NCBI RefSeq assembly: GCF_003977685.1 | Contig: NZ_RYZH01000037.1 | Location: 1 to 64,000 of the forward strand | DNA from: Tautonia sociabilis | GTDB lineage: Bacteria; Planctomycetota; Planctomycetia; Isosphaerales; Isosphaeraceae | Direction of reading: 5' to 3' | Length of the DNA: 64,000 nt | Made by a program: the position numbers and the translations under genes | Part shown: positions 1 to 9,395 of the stretch, one piece after another | Layout: every line of letters starts with the position of its first letter | Position numbering within the stretch: the first letter of the stretch is position 1 | Notes under the pieces: model-generated | What the model saw: only the letters and a program-made list of their open reading frames with translations | What the model was told of the DNA's origin: nothing | Databases searched by the model: none

Positions 1-88
1 CCACGGTGCGTCGTCGGATGCCTGACGCGGCATGGGTGCGGCTCCCGGGCGGGGCGATCGGACCCGCCGCGGGTATCGTCGCGTCGAC

Positions 89-340
89 TCAGCTCGCTTT
101 CCAGACGCGGTTCATCGGACGGTTACCGAGCATCGGGATGATCCCGGCCGAGGGGCCCTGGATGCGGACGATTCCCGGCTCGATCCTTTCTGGAGGCCGG
201 AGCGGCCAGCCCTCGGCCAGCGGAGCCGGGGCCGACCCTGACGCCGCCCCGGACACGCGAGCGAACACCCGCCGGGCCACCATCGCCCCCTTCCAGCGAT
301 CTCGAGCCGGGCCGGCCTCCTCGCCGCCCGAGGTCAACAC
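89..340 (-). CDS. Possible small hypothetical protein (83 aa)
   Basis: I do not recognise this frame. It opens with GTG and ends with TGA, and about 84 percent of its codons end in G or C. That agrees with the coding bias of the neighbouring genes and is the only support for it. No domain, signal peptide or membrane segment is visible. The product would be a basic, proline-rich peptide. It lies downstream of the aldo/keto reductase on the same strand, about 70 bases past its stop. The stretch 341-412 between them contains a GAGCGAACC-like motif that weakly resembles the repeats near 36.0 and 36.3 kb. The frame could equally be non-coding intergenic DNA with GC-driven openness. Confidence 0.3.
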   Translation of the reverse strand: MLTSGGEEAGPARDRWKGAMVARRVFARVSGAASGSAPAPLAEGWPLRPPERIEPGIVRIQGPSAGIIPMLGNRPMNRVWKAS

Positions 341-412
341 GCGAAACGGCCAGGAAGCGAAGCGCTGCGGGCTCGGCTCGGTTCGCTCTGCTCCCGCTCC
401 CCGACGCCTGGG

Positions 413-1408
413 CTACCGCCCGGCCCAGCGGGCGACCTCCGGCGTGTAGCGGTCGCCGCTGGCGACGCCCGGGGGGAAGGCGGCGTCGAGCCGGGCGAGC
501 TCGTCGGCCGACAGCTCGAGGTCGACGGCCTTGAGGTTCTCCTCCAGGTGTGAACGCCGCTTCATGCCCGGGATCGGGATGACGCGATCCCCCCGGGAGA
601 GGACCCAGGCCAGGGCCACCACCGCCGGGGAGACGCCGTGCGCCCGGCCGATCGCCTCCAGCGGCTCCAGCAGGGCGAGGTTGCGGGACAGATTCTCGCC
701 GGTGAATCTCGGGTTGTTGGCCCGCCAGTCGCCGGCGGCGATCTGGTCCCGGGCCTTCAGCGCGCCGGTGAGGAAGCCGCGGCCCAGCGGGCTGAACGGC
801 ACGAAGGCGATGCCCAGCTCCTGGCAGGCCGGCATCACGTCCGCTTCTGGCTCCCTCGTCCAGAGCGAGTACTCCGACTGCAAGGCCGAGATCGGGTGGA
901 CCGCGTGCGCCCTCCTCAGCGTGGCCTCGGAGACCTCCGACAGCCCGATCGCCCGGATCTTCCCCGCCTCGACCAGCTCGGCCATCGCTCCGACCGACTC
1001 CTCGACCGGGACGTCGGGATCCACCCGGTGCAGATAGTACAGGTCGATCGCGTCGGTCTGCAGCCGGGCCAGGCTCGCGTCGCAGGCCGACCGGATCCGC
1101 TCGGGGCGGCCATCGACGCCGATCTCCTCCGAACCGTCCGGGCCGGGGCGCTTCACCCAGCCGGTCTTGCTCGCCAAGACGAACTCGCCCCGCCTCCCCT
1201 TCAGGACGCGACCGATGAGCGATTCATTGTGCCCGTCGCCGTAGGAATCCGCCGTGTCGATCAGGGTGATGCCCCGGTCCAGGGCCAGGTGCAGCGTCGC
1301 CTCCGACTCCGCCTCGTCGGCCGGCCCGTACGAGCCGGACATCCCCCAACACCCCAGGCCGATCGCCGAGACGGCCGGCCCGCCGGCCCCAAGTTCTCGC
1401 TTCCGCAT
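413..1408 (-). CDS. Aldo/keto reductase family oxidoreductase
   Basis: This is predicted to be a cytosolic NADPH-dependent reductase of aldehydes or ketones with a (beta/alpha)8 barrel. The family tetrad is visible: Asp and Tyr in DTADSYGDG, Lys in LASKTG and His in YYLHR. The C-terminal region carries the cofactor-binding segment VIPIPGMKRRSHLEENLKA. I chose the ATG at 1408 (MRKRELG), because alignable barrel sequence begins there. An upstream in-frame start at 1438 would add ten residues with no family match. At 331 residues the length is typical. The physiological substrate cannot be read from the sequence. The gene is followed on the same strand by little recognisable sequence and is preceded 46 bases upstream by the P1 peptidase gene. 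Confidence 0.93.
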   Translation of the reverse strand: MRKRELGAGGPAVSAIGLGCWGMSGSYGPADEAESEATLHLALDRGITLIDTADSYGDGHNESLIGRVLKGRRGEFVLASKTGWVKRPGPDGSEEIGVDGRPERIRSACDASLARLQTDAIDLYYLHRVDPDVPVEESVGAMAELVEAGKIRAIGLSEVSEATLRRAHAVHPISALQSEYSLWTREPEADVMPACQELGIAFVPFSPLGRGFLTGALKARDQIAAGDWRANNPRFTGENLSRNLALLEPLEAIGRAHGVSPAVVALAWVLSRGDRVIPIPGMKRRSHLEENLKAVDLELSADELARLDAAFPPGVASGDRYTPEVARWAGR

Positions 1409-1453
1409 CGTCGTCCCCTCGCGCTCAACTGTTCCCAATCGTCGACACCGCGA

Positions 1454-2644
1454 TCACGGCTCGTCGACCAGCCGGTGATGCTCCAGGATCGCTCGGACCC
1501 GGTCGACCGGAATCGCCTCGACGGTCCGGCCGCGCCCGGTGGTCGTGGTGGCCCGGAGCAGGGCGTTCTCCACGGCCTCCTCGGTCGCCTCCAGCACCGC
1601 CTGGAACAGCGGCGAGACGGCGTCCGACGTCAGGATCTCCCGGGTCCGAACGGCCGCCTCCCCGTACCGCTCGCGGAGCCCGGGCGCCGTCGAGAAGGCG
1701 ATGGCGAAATCGCCGCTCCCGTGGCTGAAGGAGGAGCCGGTCCGGGCCAGGGCGAAGACCGCCCGGGCGGCCAGCCGCTCCAGGTCCCTCGCGTCGATCG
1801 GCGCGTCGGTGGCGACCACGATCATGCACGACCCGTCCCCCCGATCGGCCGCCCCCCCCTGCCCCTCCGGCGGGGGTCGGTAGGCGTACCGGCCCAGGGC
1901 CTTGCCCACCGGAGCGCCGGCCATCGTCAGCACGCCGCCGAAGTTCGCCTGGACGAGCACCCCGAGCCGCCAGCCTCCCAGCCGATCGGGGAGCACCCGG
2001 GACGATGTCCCGATCCCCCCCTTCCAGCCGAACGCCTCGCAGCCGGTCCCGGCGCCGACGCTTCCCTCGGCCACCGGCCCTTCGTCCGCCCCTCGGATCG
2101 CGGCCAGGACGTGCTCGGCCGTCACGTGCCCGCCCCGGATGTCATTCAGGCCGCCGTCGTTCGTCTCGCCGACCACCGCGTTGACCGAGCGAACGTCCTC
2201 ATTCCCCTCTTGCTCCAGCGTCCATCGGACGACCGCCTCGACCGCCGTGCCGACGGCCAGCGTGTTCGTCAGCACGATCGGCGTCTCGATCGTGCCCAGC
2301 TCCCGCACCTGGGTCGATCCGGCCAGCTTGCCGAACGCGTTGCCAACGAAGACGGCTCCGGGAACCTTCTCCCGGAACAGGTTCCCCCCGTGCGAGAGGA
2401 TCGCGGTCACTCCGGTGCGGACGTCCTGCCCCTCGATGATCGTCTCCTGCCCGACGCGGACTCCCGGCACATCGGTGATCGCGTTCATCGGGCCGGTCGG
2501 AAAGACGCCGGGGCGGATGCCGAGATCGCGGGCCCGGGGCCGATCCCCCCCGCCGCCGCCGCCGACGACGACGTCGTCGCCGTCGGCCGACACCGCCAGG
2601 GCGAGCAGCATCACCGCCGCCGATCCGATCGAGAAGGCGGCCAT
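1454..2644 (-). CDS. P1-family (S58, DmpA-like) peptidase, secreted
   Basis: The protein belongs to the DmpA/L-aminopeptidase D-esterase family, Ntn-type hydrolases that cleave themselves at a Gly-Ser bond to expose the nucleophilic serine. It has the family segments AITDVPGVRVGQ near the N-terminus and VGAGTGCEAFGWKGGIGTSS in the middle. The putative processing site is GDGSCMIVVATDAP, with the Ser near residue 268. I chose the ATG at 2644 because it opens a hydrophobic signal peptide (AAFSIGSAAVMLLALAVSA) and mature family sequence follows. The start at 2797 would add 51 low-complexity residues. Export to the periplasm is inferred. The substrate is probably a small N-terminal amino-acid amide or peptide. 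It lies just downstream of the RND operon and a hairpin. Confidence 0.9.
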   Translation of the reverse strand: MAAFSIGSAAVMLLALAVSADGDDVVVGGGGGGDRPRARDLGIRPGVFPTGPMNAITDVPGVRVGQETIIEGQDVRTGVTAILSHGGNLFREKVPGAVFVGNAFGKLAGSTQVRELGTIETPIVLTNTLAVGTAVEAVVRWTLEQEGNEDVRSVNAVVGETNDGGLNDIRGGHVTAEHVLAAIRGADEGPVAEGSVGAGTGCEAFGWKGGIGTSSRVLPDRLGGWRLGVLVQANFGGVLTMAGAPVGKALGRYAYRPPPEGQGGAADRGDGSCMIVVATDAPIDARDLERLAARAVFALARTGSSFSHGSGDFAIAFSTAPGLRERYGEAAVRTREILTSDAVSPLFQAVLEATEEAVENALLRATTTTGRGRTVEAIPVDRVRAILEHHRLVDEP

Positions 2645-2754
2645 CGGCCGATCTCCGGGGGGCCTTCCAGCCGGGCCGATCGCGGCCAGCCCGCGATCCG
2701 AAGGGCCCCAGGATAGCCAACTCGGCGGCCCTCCGCACTCCCCCTGCTCGCGGA

Positions 2755-2782
2755 CGAGGGCCGCCCCAGGGGGCGGCCCTCG
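2755..2782 (-). terminator. Strong hairpin after the RND efflux operon
   Basis: A perfect 13-base inverted repeat lies at 2755-2767 and 2770-2782 with a two-base loop. It starts 28 bases beyond the stop of the RND transporter gene on the minus strand. There is no T-run, so it would be a non-canonical terminator or a 3'-end stabiliser. It also sits upstream of the P1 peptidase start. Confidence 0.6.
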
Positions 2783-2809
2783 CGTCGGATCCTTCATCCG
2801 GGGCCGGGC

Positions 2810-5800
2810 TCAGCCGACCGCGGTCAGTTCCTTCTCCGGCTCGGGCTTCAGGCGGGGGGCCGGCCGCTTGCCTTCGGCGAGCCGTCGGATCACCACGTAG
2901 AAAACCGGCGTGAAGAACAGGCCGAAGATCGTCACGCCGAGCATCCCGAAGAAGACGACGGTGCCCAGCGCCTGCCTCATCTCGGCGCCGGCGCCGGTGG
3001 CCAGCAGCAGCGGGATGACGCCCAAGACGAACGAGAAGCTCGTCATCAGGATTGGCCGCAATCGCAGGCGGCTCGCCTCCAGGGCGGCCGAGACGCGGTC
3101 GAGCCCCTCGTCCTGCTTGGCCTTGGCGAACTCGACGATGAGGATCGCGTTCTTGCTCGCCAGGCCCATCAGCACGACGAAGCCGATCTGCGTCAGCAGG
3201 TTGTTGTCCTGGCCCCTCAGGATCACCCCGGCGATGCCCGAGAGCAGGCACATGGGCACGATCAGGATGATCGCCAGCGGCAGCCCCAGGCTCTCGTACT
3301 GCGCCGCCAGCACGAGGAAGACGAACAGGACGCAGAGCGGGAAGATGTAGACCGCCGTGTCCTGCTGCTGTTGCTCCTGGTAGGCGATGTCGGTCCACTC
3401 ATACGAGATGCCCCGAGGGAGGATCTCGGCGGCGAGCCGCTCCATCGTCTCGAGCGACTGGCCGGAGCTGAAGCCGGGGAGCGTGTCGCCGGAGAGGTCG
3501 GCCGCGGGGTAGAGGTTGTAGCGGATCACGCGGTCGGGAGCCGTGATCTGCTCCAGCTCCACGAGCGACCCGAGCGGCACCGGGGCCCCCTGGGCGCTGA
3601 GCACCCGGAGCCGGCCGATGTCCTCCTCCTCGTTCCGGAACGGCTCGTCGGCCTGGGCGGCCACGCGATAGGTGCGGCCGAGCAAGTTGAAGTCGTTCAC
3701 GTAGACCGACCCCAGGTACACCTGCAGGGCCTCGAAGACGCGCTCCAGCGGCACGTCGAGCATCCGGGCCTTGGTCCGGTCGATGTCGGCGAAGAGCTGC
3801 GGCGTGGAGGCGCGGAAAGTGGAGAACACCTGGACGAGCCCCGGCGCTTGGTTGGCGGCCATGGCGAGGGCCATGGTCGATCGCTGCAGCGCGTCGTATC
3901 CCAGGCCGGCTCGGTCCTGGACCATCATCTTGAACCCGCCGCCGGTCCCCAGGCCGCGCACCGGGGGAGGAGGGATGACAAACACCTGGGCGCCGGTGAT
4001 CGAGGCCATCTTGCCGCGGAGCTGGCCAAGAATCGCATCATGCTCGATCCCCTTCGCCGTCCGATCGGGGAAGGGCTCGAGCGTGACGAACACGGCCGCC
4101 GCGTTCGCGCTATTCACCCGGGTCGCCCCGGAGAAGCCGGCGAAGGCCACGGCTCCCGCCACACCCTCGGTGTCGCGAGCCAGATCGACGATCTGACGCG
4201 TCACCTCGTCGGTCCGGGCAAGCGAGGCGCCGTCGGGGAGCTGGGCGGCCACGATCAGGTAGCCCTGGTCCTGGGCTGGGATGAACCCAGTTGGCACGCT
4301 GCGGAAGCCGTACCCGGTCGCCGCCATCAGGCCAACGTACACGATCAGCGCCAGCGCGGCGCCGCGGACAACCCGTCGGAGCAGGAACACATACCCGTTG
4401 GTCGCCGCGTCGAGCGACCGGTTGAACGCCCGGAAGAACCAGCCGAAGAAGAAGTTCCAGATCCGGTCGAACAGGTCGGGCTTGGCGTCCCGGTGCTTCA
4501 GCATCAGGGCGCAGAGGGCCGGGCTGAGGGTCAGCGAGACGAACGTCGAGATCGACACCGACACGGCGATCGTCAGCGCGAACTGCCGGTAGAACTGCCC
4601 GCTGATCCCCGAGAGGAACGACGTGGGCACGAACACGGCGATGAGCACCAGCGTCGTGGCGATCAGCGCCCCGCTGATCTCGTCCATCGACCGGCGCGCC
4701 GCCTCTCGGGGAGAGAGCCCCGCGGCCAGGTTCCGCTCCACGTTCTCGACCACCACGATGGCGTCGTCCACCACCGTGCCGATGGCCAGCACCAGGCCGA
4801 ACAGCGACAGGTTGTTCAGCGAGAACCCGAGCATCTGCATCGCCGCGAACGTGCCGACCAGCGACACCGGGATCGCCGCCAGCGGGATGATCGTCGCCCG
4901 CCAGCTTTGCAGGAAGATCAAGACCGTCAGCGCCACCAGGCCCGTGGCGATGAACAGCGTCTCGAACACCTCGTCGATCGAATCCTGGATGTACTGCGTT
5001 GGGTTGTAGATCAGGCGGTATTCCAGGCCCGGAGGGAAGTCCAGCGACAGCTCCTCGAGCGCCTCGACGACATCCCGGGCCGTCTCCACCGCGTTCGAGC
5101 CCGGCTGCTGGAAGACGACGACGGCGACCGCCTCGTCCCCATTCAGGTAGCTGTTGACCGAGTAGTCCCACACCCCCAGCTCGACCCGGGCCACATCGCC
5201 AACGCGGACCAGCCTCCCCTCCTCGCCGGTGCGGACGATCACGTCGGCGAACTGCTGCGGGTCCGACAGGCGGCCGAGCGTGTTCACCGGCAGCAACAGC
5301 TCGTTCTCCGGCCCGATCGGCGTCCGGCCGATGGCGCCGGCGGCCACCTGCACGTTCTGCCCGCGCAGGGCCTCGACCACCTGGCCGGCGGTCATGCCCA
5401 GGGCGGCGAGCTTGTCGGCGTCGAGCCAGACTCGGATGCTGTACTCCCGGGCGCCGAAGATGCGGACGTCCCCCACCCCCTTCAGGCGGGCGAGCACGTC
5501 CCGGACGCGCAGCAGGGCATAGTTGCTCACGTAGAGCCGGTCATACGAGTCGTCTGGCGAGATGAGGTGCGCCACCAGCAACAGGTCGGGAGACTGCTTG
5601 CGGGTGGTGATCCCGATGCGCCGCACCTCCTCCGGCAGCCTCGGCTCGGCCACGGCCACTCGGTTCTGCACCAGCACCTGGGCCACGTCCAGGTCGGTGC
5701 CCAGCTCGAAGGTGACGGTGATCGTCATGGAGCCGTCGTTGGCCGACTGCGACTCCATGTACATCATCCCCTCCACGCCGTTGATCTCCTGCTCCAGCGG

Positions 5801-5998
5801 CGTGGCCACGGTGCGGGCGATCACGTCGGGCGAGGCGCCGGGGTACTGGGCCGAGACGACCACGGTGGGGGGCGCCACGTCGGGGTACTGGGCCACCGGC
5901 AGGCTGACGAATGCCAGGGCGCCGACAATCGTGATGACGATCGACAGCACTCCGGCGAAAATCGGCCGGTCGATAAAGAAGTGCGCGAAGCTCCTCAT
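2810..5998 (-). CDS. RND multidrug efflux transporter, inner-membrane subunit (HAE1/AcrB type)
   Basis: This is the proton-driven pump subunit of a tripartite efflux system. At 1062 residues it has the usual AcrB length. The N-terminus FAHFFIDRPIFAGVLSI is characteristic. The proton-relay motif GTVVDDAIVVVENVER is present around residue 407, with both aspartates. The paired periplasmic loops and the repeated second half (LTQIGFVVLMGLASKNAI) are intact. It should assemble as a trimer that binds drugs in the periplasmic porter domain. Its start overlaps the end of the membrane-fusion gene by four bases, which implies translational coupling. No outer-membrane TolC-like gene is in the window, so that partner must come from elsewhere. 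The substrate is unknown. Confidence 0.97.
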   Translation of the reverse strand: MRSFAHFFIDRPIFAGVLSIVITIVGALAFVSLPVAQYPDVAPPTVVVSAQYPGASPDVIARTVATPLEQEINGVEGMMYMESQSANDGSMTITVTFELGTDLDVAQVLVQNRVAVAEPRLPEEVRRIGITTRKQSPDLLLVAHLISPDDSYDRLYVSNYALLRVRDVLARLKGVGDVRIFGAREYSIRVWLDADKLAALGMTAGQVVEALRGQNVQVAAGAIGRTPIGPENELLLPVNTLGRLSDPQQFADVIVRTGEEGRLVRVGDVARVELGVWDYSVNSYLNGDEAVAVVVFQQPGSNAVETARDVVEALEELSLDFPPGLEYRLIYNPTQYIQDSIDEVFETLFIATGLVALTVLIFLQSWRATIIPLAAIPVSLVGTFAAMQMLGFSLNNLSLFGLVLAIGTVVDDAIVVVENVERNLAAGLSPREAARRSMDEISGALIATTLVLIAVFVPTSFLSGISGQFYRQFALTIAVSVSISTFVSLTLSPALCALMLKHRDAKPDLFDRIWNFFFGWFFRAFNRSLDAATNGYVFLLRRVVRGAALALIVYVGLMAATGYGFRSVPTGFIPAQDQGYLIVAAQLPDGASLARTDEVTRQIVDLARDTEGVAGAVAFAGFSGATRVNSANAAAVFVTLEPFPDRTAKGIEHDAILGQLRGKMASITGAQVFVIPPPPVRGLGTGGGFKMMVQDRAGLGYDALQRSTMALAMAANQAPGLVQVFSTFRASTPQLFADIDRTKARMLDVPLERVFEALQVYLGSVYVNDFNLLGRTYRVAAQADEPFRNEEEDIGRLRVLSAQGAPVPLGSLVELEQITAPDRVIRYNLYPAADLSGDTLPGFSSGQSLETMERLAAEILPRGISYEWTDIAYQEQQQQDTAVYIFPLCVLFVFLVLAAQYESLGLPLAIILIVPMCLLSGIAGVILRGQDNNLLTQIGFVVLMGLASKNAILIVEFAKAKQDEGLDRVSAALEASRLRLRPILMTSFSFVLGVIPLLLATGAGAEMRQALGTVVFFGMLGVTIFGLFFTPVFYVVIRRLAEGKRPAPRLKPEPEKELTAVG

Positions 5999-7242
5999 GG
6001 GGCGAACCTCCTCCCGGCCGCGAAGCCGACCGCCCCCGAGTCGGGCGGATAGGGATCCTCGATCGGCATCTCGCGGGCCCAGAGCTCCTCGTCGACCTCG
6101 ATGGTCCCCTCCTCGGGGCGGACCTCCATGCCATCACGGAGCGACTGGATCCCCTCGATGATCACGCGGTCCTCCGGGCCGACGCCGTGCTGGATGATCC
6201 GCAGGCCCGCCACGGCCCGGCCCAGCTCCACCCGGCGGCGGGCGACCTTCCCCTCGGCGTCGAGCACGAAGACGAACGCCTGGTTCTGGTCGCGGATGAT
6301 CGACCCATCGGGCAGCAGGGTCGCCTCATACGGGGCGCTGCCCGGCAACCGGACGCGGGCGAAGAGGCCGGGAGTGAGCACCCCGTCCGGGTTGGGCAGG
6401 ATCGCCCTCCCCCGCATGGTGCCGGTGAACTGGTCCACGCGGTTGTCCACGAAGTCCATCCTCCCCCGGTGCGGGAACCCCTCCTCGTCGGCCAGTTGGA
6501 TGGCGACCGGCGTGGCGAAATCGCGAGAGCTGGGGAGGCTCCCCTCCTGGGACCTCCTCACGTACTTCAGGTAGTCGCGCTCGTTGGCGTCGAAGTAGAC
6601 GTGGATCGGGTCGAGCGAGACGATCGTGGCCAGCAGGGTCGCCTGGCCGGACTCGCCGTTGACCAGGTTCCCCACCGTCACCAGGTGCCGGCCGATCCGA
6701 CCGGAGACGGGGGCCTCGATCGTGCAGAACTCCACGTCCAGCTCGGCCGCCTCCAGGGCCGCCTCGGCGGCGGCCACGTCGGCCTCTGCCTGGCGGACCT
6801 GGCTCGCCTTGATGTCGTACTCCTCCTGCGTCTCGGCATTGCGGCGGACGAGCTGCGCCGATCGGTTCTGCTCCCGGCGCGCCAGCTCCAGCTGCGCCCG
6901 AGCCTGCTCCAGCCTCGCGGCCGCCTGGTCGCGCGCGGCCTCGTAGGGCCGGGGGTCGATGGTGAACAGCAGGTCCCCTTCGGCGACCATGTCGCCGTCC
7001 TTGAAGTGGATCTCCTCCAGGTAGCCGCTCACCCGGGAGCGGACCTCGACCGTCTCCACCGCCTGGAGCCGGCCGGTGAAGTAATCCCACTCAATCACCT
7101 CCCGGACGATCGGCGTCGCGACCACGACCGACGGGGGCGGCATGACCGGCGCCGGCGCGGCCTCCCGGCACCCGGAGGCGGCGGCCAGCAGGCCCAGGCC
7201 CAGGCACAGCCCGACCGCCGAGATTCGATCCCACGATCTCAT
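5995..7242 (-). CDS. RND efflux membrane-fusion lipoprotein (AcrA/MexA type)
   Basis: This is the periplasmic adaptor that links the inner-membrane pump at 2810-5998 to an outer-membrane channel. From the ATG at 7242 the product has 415 residues. A signal peptide ends in a plausible lipobox (AASGC, Cys near residue 25), so it is probably lipid-anchored. It contains the lipoyl/barrel-sandwich halves (TVEVRSRVSGYLEEIHFKDG and CTIEAPVSGRIGRHLV) flanking an alpha-hairpin coiled coil rich in Ala, Arg and Glu. I preferred 7242 over the frame start at 7284 because the signal peptide starts there. It is first in a two-gene operon and overlaps the pump gene by four bases. Confidence 0.95.
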   Translation of the reverse strand: MRSWDRISAVGLCLGLGLLAAASGCREAAPAPVMPPPSVVVATPIVREVIEWDYFTGRLQAVETVEVRSRVSGYLEEIHFKDGDMVAEGDLLFTIDPRPYEAARDQAAARLEQARAQLELARREQNRSAQLVRRNAETQEEYDIKASQVRQAEADVAAAEAALEAAELDVEFCTIEAPVSGRIGRHLVTVGNLVNGESGQATLLATIVSLDPIHVYFDANERDYLKYVRRSQEGSLPSSRDFATPVAIQLADEEGFPHRGRMDFVDNRVDQFTGTMRGRAILPNPDGVLTPGLFARVRLPGSAPYEATLLPDGSIIRDQNQAFVFVLDAEGKVARRRVELGRAVAGLRIIQHGVGPEDRVIIEGIQSLRDGMEVRPEEGTIEVDEELWAREMPIEDPYPPDSGAVGFAAGRRFAP

Positions 7243-7316
7243 GATTGTTCGATCCCCTGATCCTCGTTCGGCGATCCGCCCCACCCGGCGCGGCCGCTAG
7301 TGGGCCCCTCTCCGAT

Positions 7317-8438
7317 TCAGTCGCCGATCCCGGCCGGCTCCATCGCGGGGTAGTCGATGTACCCCCGCTCACCTCCTCCGTAGAACGTGGAGGGGTCCGG
7401 CTCGTTGAGCGGTGCCCCGAGTCGGAGCCGCTCCGGCAGGTCCGGGTTCGCGAGGAACAGCACGCCGAACGAGACGAGATCGGCGTGGCCGGCGCGGAGC
7501 ACGGCCTCGGCGCGGTCGCGGTCGTACCCGCCGTTGGCGATGATCGGGTTGCGGAACCTCGGCCGGAAGAACGCCGCGTCCAGCCGCGAGCGTGCCCCGT
7601 GGCTCACGTCCTTCTCCAGCGTCTCGACCAGGTGCAGGTACGCGAGCCCGTACTCATCCAGCCGGTCGACCGCGTAACCGAAGGTGGCCTCCGGGTCCGA
7701 ATCGCTCATGTCGTTGAACGTGCTGTTGGGGGAAAGACGCACCCCCACCCGGCCAGCCCCCCAGACCCCGGCGACGGCCTCCACCACCTCCAGCAGCAGC
7801 CGGGCCCGGTTCTCTGGAGGCCCGCCGTAGACGTCCGTCCGACGGTTGGTCCCATCCCGGAGGAACTGGTCGAGCAAGTAGCCGTTGGCCCCGTGAATCT
7901 CGACCCCGTCGAAGCCGGCATCCATCGCGAGTCGGGCCCCCCGGCGGTACATCTCCACGATGCCCGGGATCTCCTCCTCCTCCAGCGCCCGGGGCGTCTC
8001 GAATGGCTTCGGCCCCGCGAAGGTGGTCACCATCCCCACCCTCGGCGCGATCGCCGAGGGTGCCACCGGCAGGGCCCCTCCCGGCTGGAAATCGGGGTGG
8101 GAAATGCGGCCGACGTGCCAGAGCTGGAGGAAGATCCGCCCCCCGCGGTCGTGTACCGCGTCGGTCACCAGCCGCCAGCCGGCGACCTGCTCCGGCGCGT
8201 GGATGCCCGGCGTCATCGGGTAGCCCTGGCCGGTCGGGTCGACTTGAGTCGCCTCGCTGACGATCAGGCCAGCGCCGGAGCGCTGGGCGTAGTACGTCGC
8301 GTTCATCGGCCCGGGCACGTTGCCGGCCCCGGCTCGGCAGCGGGTCAGCGGCGCCATCACCACGCGGTTCGGCAGCCGATACGGCCCCACCCAGCAGGGC
8401 TCCATGAGCCGCAATTCGCTCGATCCCGATGCGGACAT
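7317..8438 (-). CDS. Old Yellow Enzyme family alkene reductase (NemA-like)
   Basis: This is an FMN-dependent ene-reductase that reduces activated C=C bonds (for example N-ethylmaleimide or enones) using NAD(P)H. The barrel is complete (373 residues from the ATG at 8438). It shows LPNRVVMAPLTRCRA at the N-terminus, the segment IFLQLWHVGR, and the highly conserved EIHGANGYLLDQFLRDG. FMN-phosphate-binding elements lie near the C-terminus (NPIIANGGYDRD). The TetR gene lies 134 bases upstream on the same strand, the same arrangement as nemR-nemA. Together with the operator described at 9206-9233, this suggests induction by reactive electrophiles. Confidence 0.93.
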   Translation of the reverse strand: MSASGSSELRLMEPCWVGPYRLPNRVVMAPLTRCRAGAGNVPGPMNATYYAQRSGAGLIVSEATQVDPTGQGYPMTPGIHAPEQVAGWRLVTDAVHDRGGRIFLQLWHVGRISHPDFQPGGALPVAPSAIAPRVGMVTTFAGPKPFETPRALEEEEIPGIVEMYRRGARLAMDAGFDGVEIHGANGYLLDQFLRDGTNRRTDVYGGPPENRARLLLEVVEAVAGVWGAGRVGVRLSPNSTFNDMSDSDPEATFGYAVDRLDEYGLAYLHLVETLEKDVSHGARSRLDAAFFRPRFRNPIIANGGYDRDRAEAVLRAGHADLVSFGVLFLANPDLPERLRLGAPLNEPDPSTFYGGGERGYIDYPAMEPAGIGD

Positions 8439-8572
8439 GTGTGTCGATGCCCCTCGATGACCACCACCCGCCCCGGCTCGGAGCGGACGCCGAACGGGAA
8501 CGTCCCGCCCGGACGCTCGGACTCGAACCCGTCGAAACCACCGCATCCCGATCCGATCCGATCCGGCCGGCC

Positions 8573-9166
8573 TTAAGCCGGGGGACGCAGGACCGTGCCG
8601 AAGATCACCTCCAGAAACGACCGCAGGGGCCGGGGGCTCTGGAGCGTCTTGGCCCGCAGCAGGGCCCCCTGCCAGCCGTCGGCCAGCAGCTCGGCCAGGG
8701 CCCGGGGATCGATGTCCCGCCGGAGGTGCCCGAGCCCCTGCGCTTCGGCCAGGCAGGCCCCGATGCGGTCAGCCCAGGAGTCGAGCACCTCGGAGAGCCG
8801 CTCCCGGAAGGCCTCGCTCTGCTCGGCCATCTCCTGGCTCAGCTTGCCCACCAGGCACCCGCTGCGGCAGCGGCCGGCCTCGAAGCGGTCGGCCGCGCGG
8901 TCGAAGTAGCACCGGAGCCGATCCAGGGGGGCCAGGCTCCGGTCCCCCAGCAACTCGTCCAGCTCCCCCGAGGACTCCCGAACGAAGGAGTCGATCACCG
9001 CCAGACCAAAGTCCTCCTTGCTCCCGAAGTAGTAGTAGAAGGAGCCCTTCGGCACGCCGGCCGCCTTCAGCATCGCCTCCAGCCCAGCCGCGTGGTATCC
9101 CCGCTCCAGGAACACCTTCCGGCCCACCTCCAGCAGCGCCTCCCGAGTCCGGTCGCGATCCGCCAT
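8573..9166 (-). CDS. TetR-family repressor, NemR-like
   Basis: This DNA-binding repressor has an N-terminal helix-turn-helix in residues 1-55 (TREALLEVGRKVFLERGYH, then GSFYYYFGSKEDF). Its C-terminal ligand-binding region contains a Cys pair (GRCRSGCLVGKLSQE). Reactive cysteines are the electrophile sensors in NemR, so this pair is a plausible sensor, though the assignment is by inference. The ATG at 9166 has GGAGG just upstream. An in-frame GTG at 9178 is less well placed. The gene precedes the Old Yellow Enzyme gene on the same strand. A palindrome within its own promoter indicates autorepression and control of both genes. Confidence 0.88.
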   Translation of the reverse strand: MADRDRTREALLEVGRKVFLERGYHAAGLEAMLKAAGVPKGSFYYYFGSKEDFGLAVIDSFVRESSGELDELLGDRSLAPLDRLRCYFDRAADRFEAGRCRSGCLVGKLSQEMAEQSEAFRERLSEVLDSWADRIGACLAEAQGLGHLRRDIDPRALAELLADGWQGALLRAKTLQSPRPLRSFLEVIFGTVLRPPA

Positions 9167-9205
9167 GACCTCCTCCACGGGGCAAGGCCCCAGGCCGTCC
9201 CCAGC

Positions 9206-9233
9206 ATAGTAGACCGGTCGTCTAGTTCGTCAA
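9206..9233 (-). promoter_or_regulatory. Promoter of the TetR/OYE pair with embedded NemR-like operator
   Basis: Read on the minus strand, TTGACG (9228-9233) and TACTAT (9206-9211) are separated by 16 bases, a good sigma-70-type promoter. The spacer is filled by a dyad at 9210-9224 with half-sites TAGAC and GTCTA. As I recall it, the described E. coli NemR box is TAGACC, a short spacer, then GGTCTA, so this site is closely similar. Binding here would block polymerase directly. Confidence 0.7.
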
Positions 9234-9395
9234 GGGACCCATCGCCTCCGCCCGCCGGGCACGTCCTCGGCCCCGAGGGCGATCACCCGATCTTCATCGG
9301 TTTCTGCTACCATCGCAACCGGGTCCGGAGCCCCGATCTCGACCCGATCCGGGCCGCCGGAGCATCATCGAGCCGCCTTGCGAGGGAACTCCACC

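Noticed and set aside
638..2716. Very long plus-strand open frame over the aldo/keto reductase and peptidase genes
   Set aside because: It is a GC-driven shadow: low-complexity, Arg/Pro/Gln-rich sequence without family matches, while the opposite strand encodes two recognisable enzymes.
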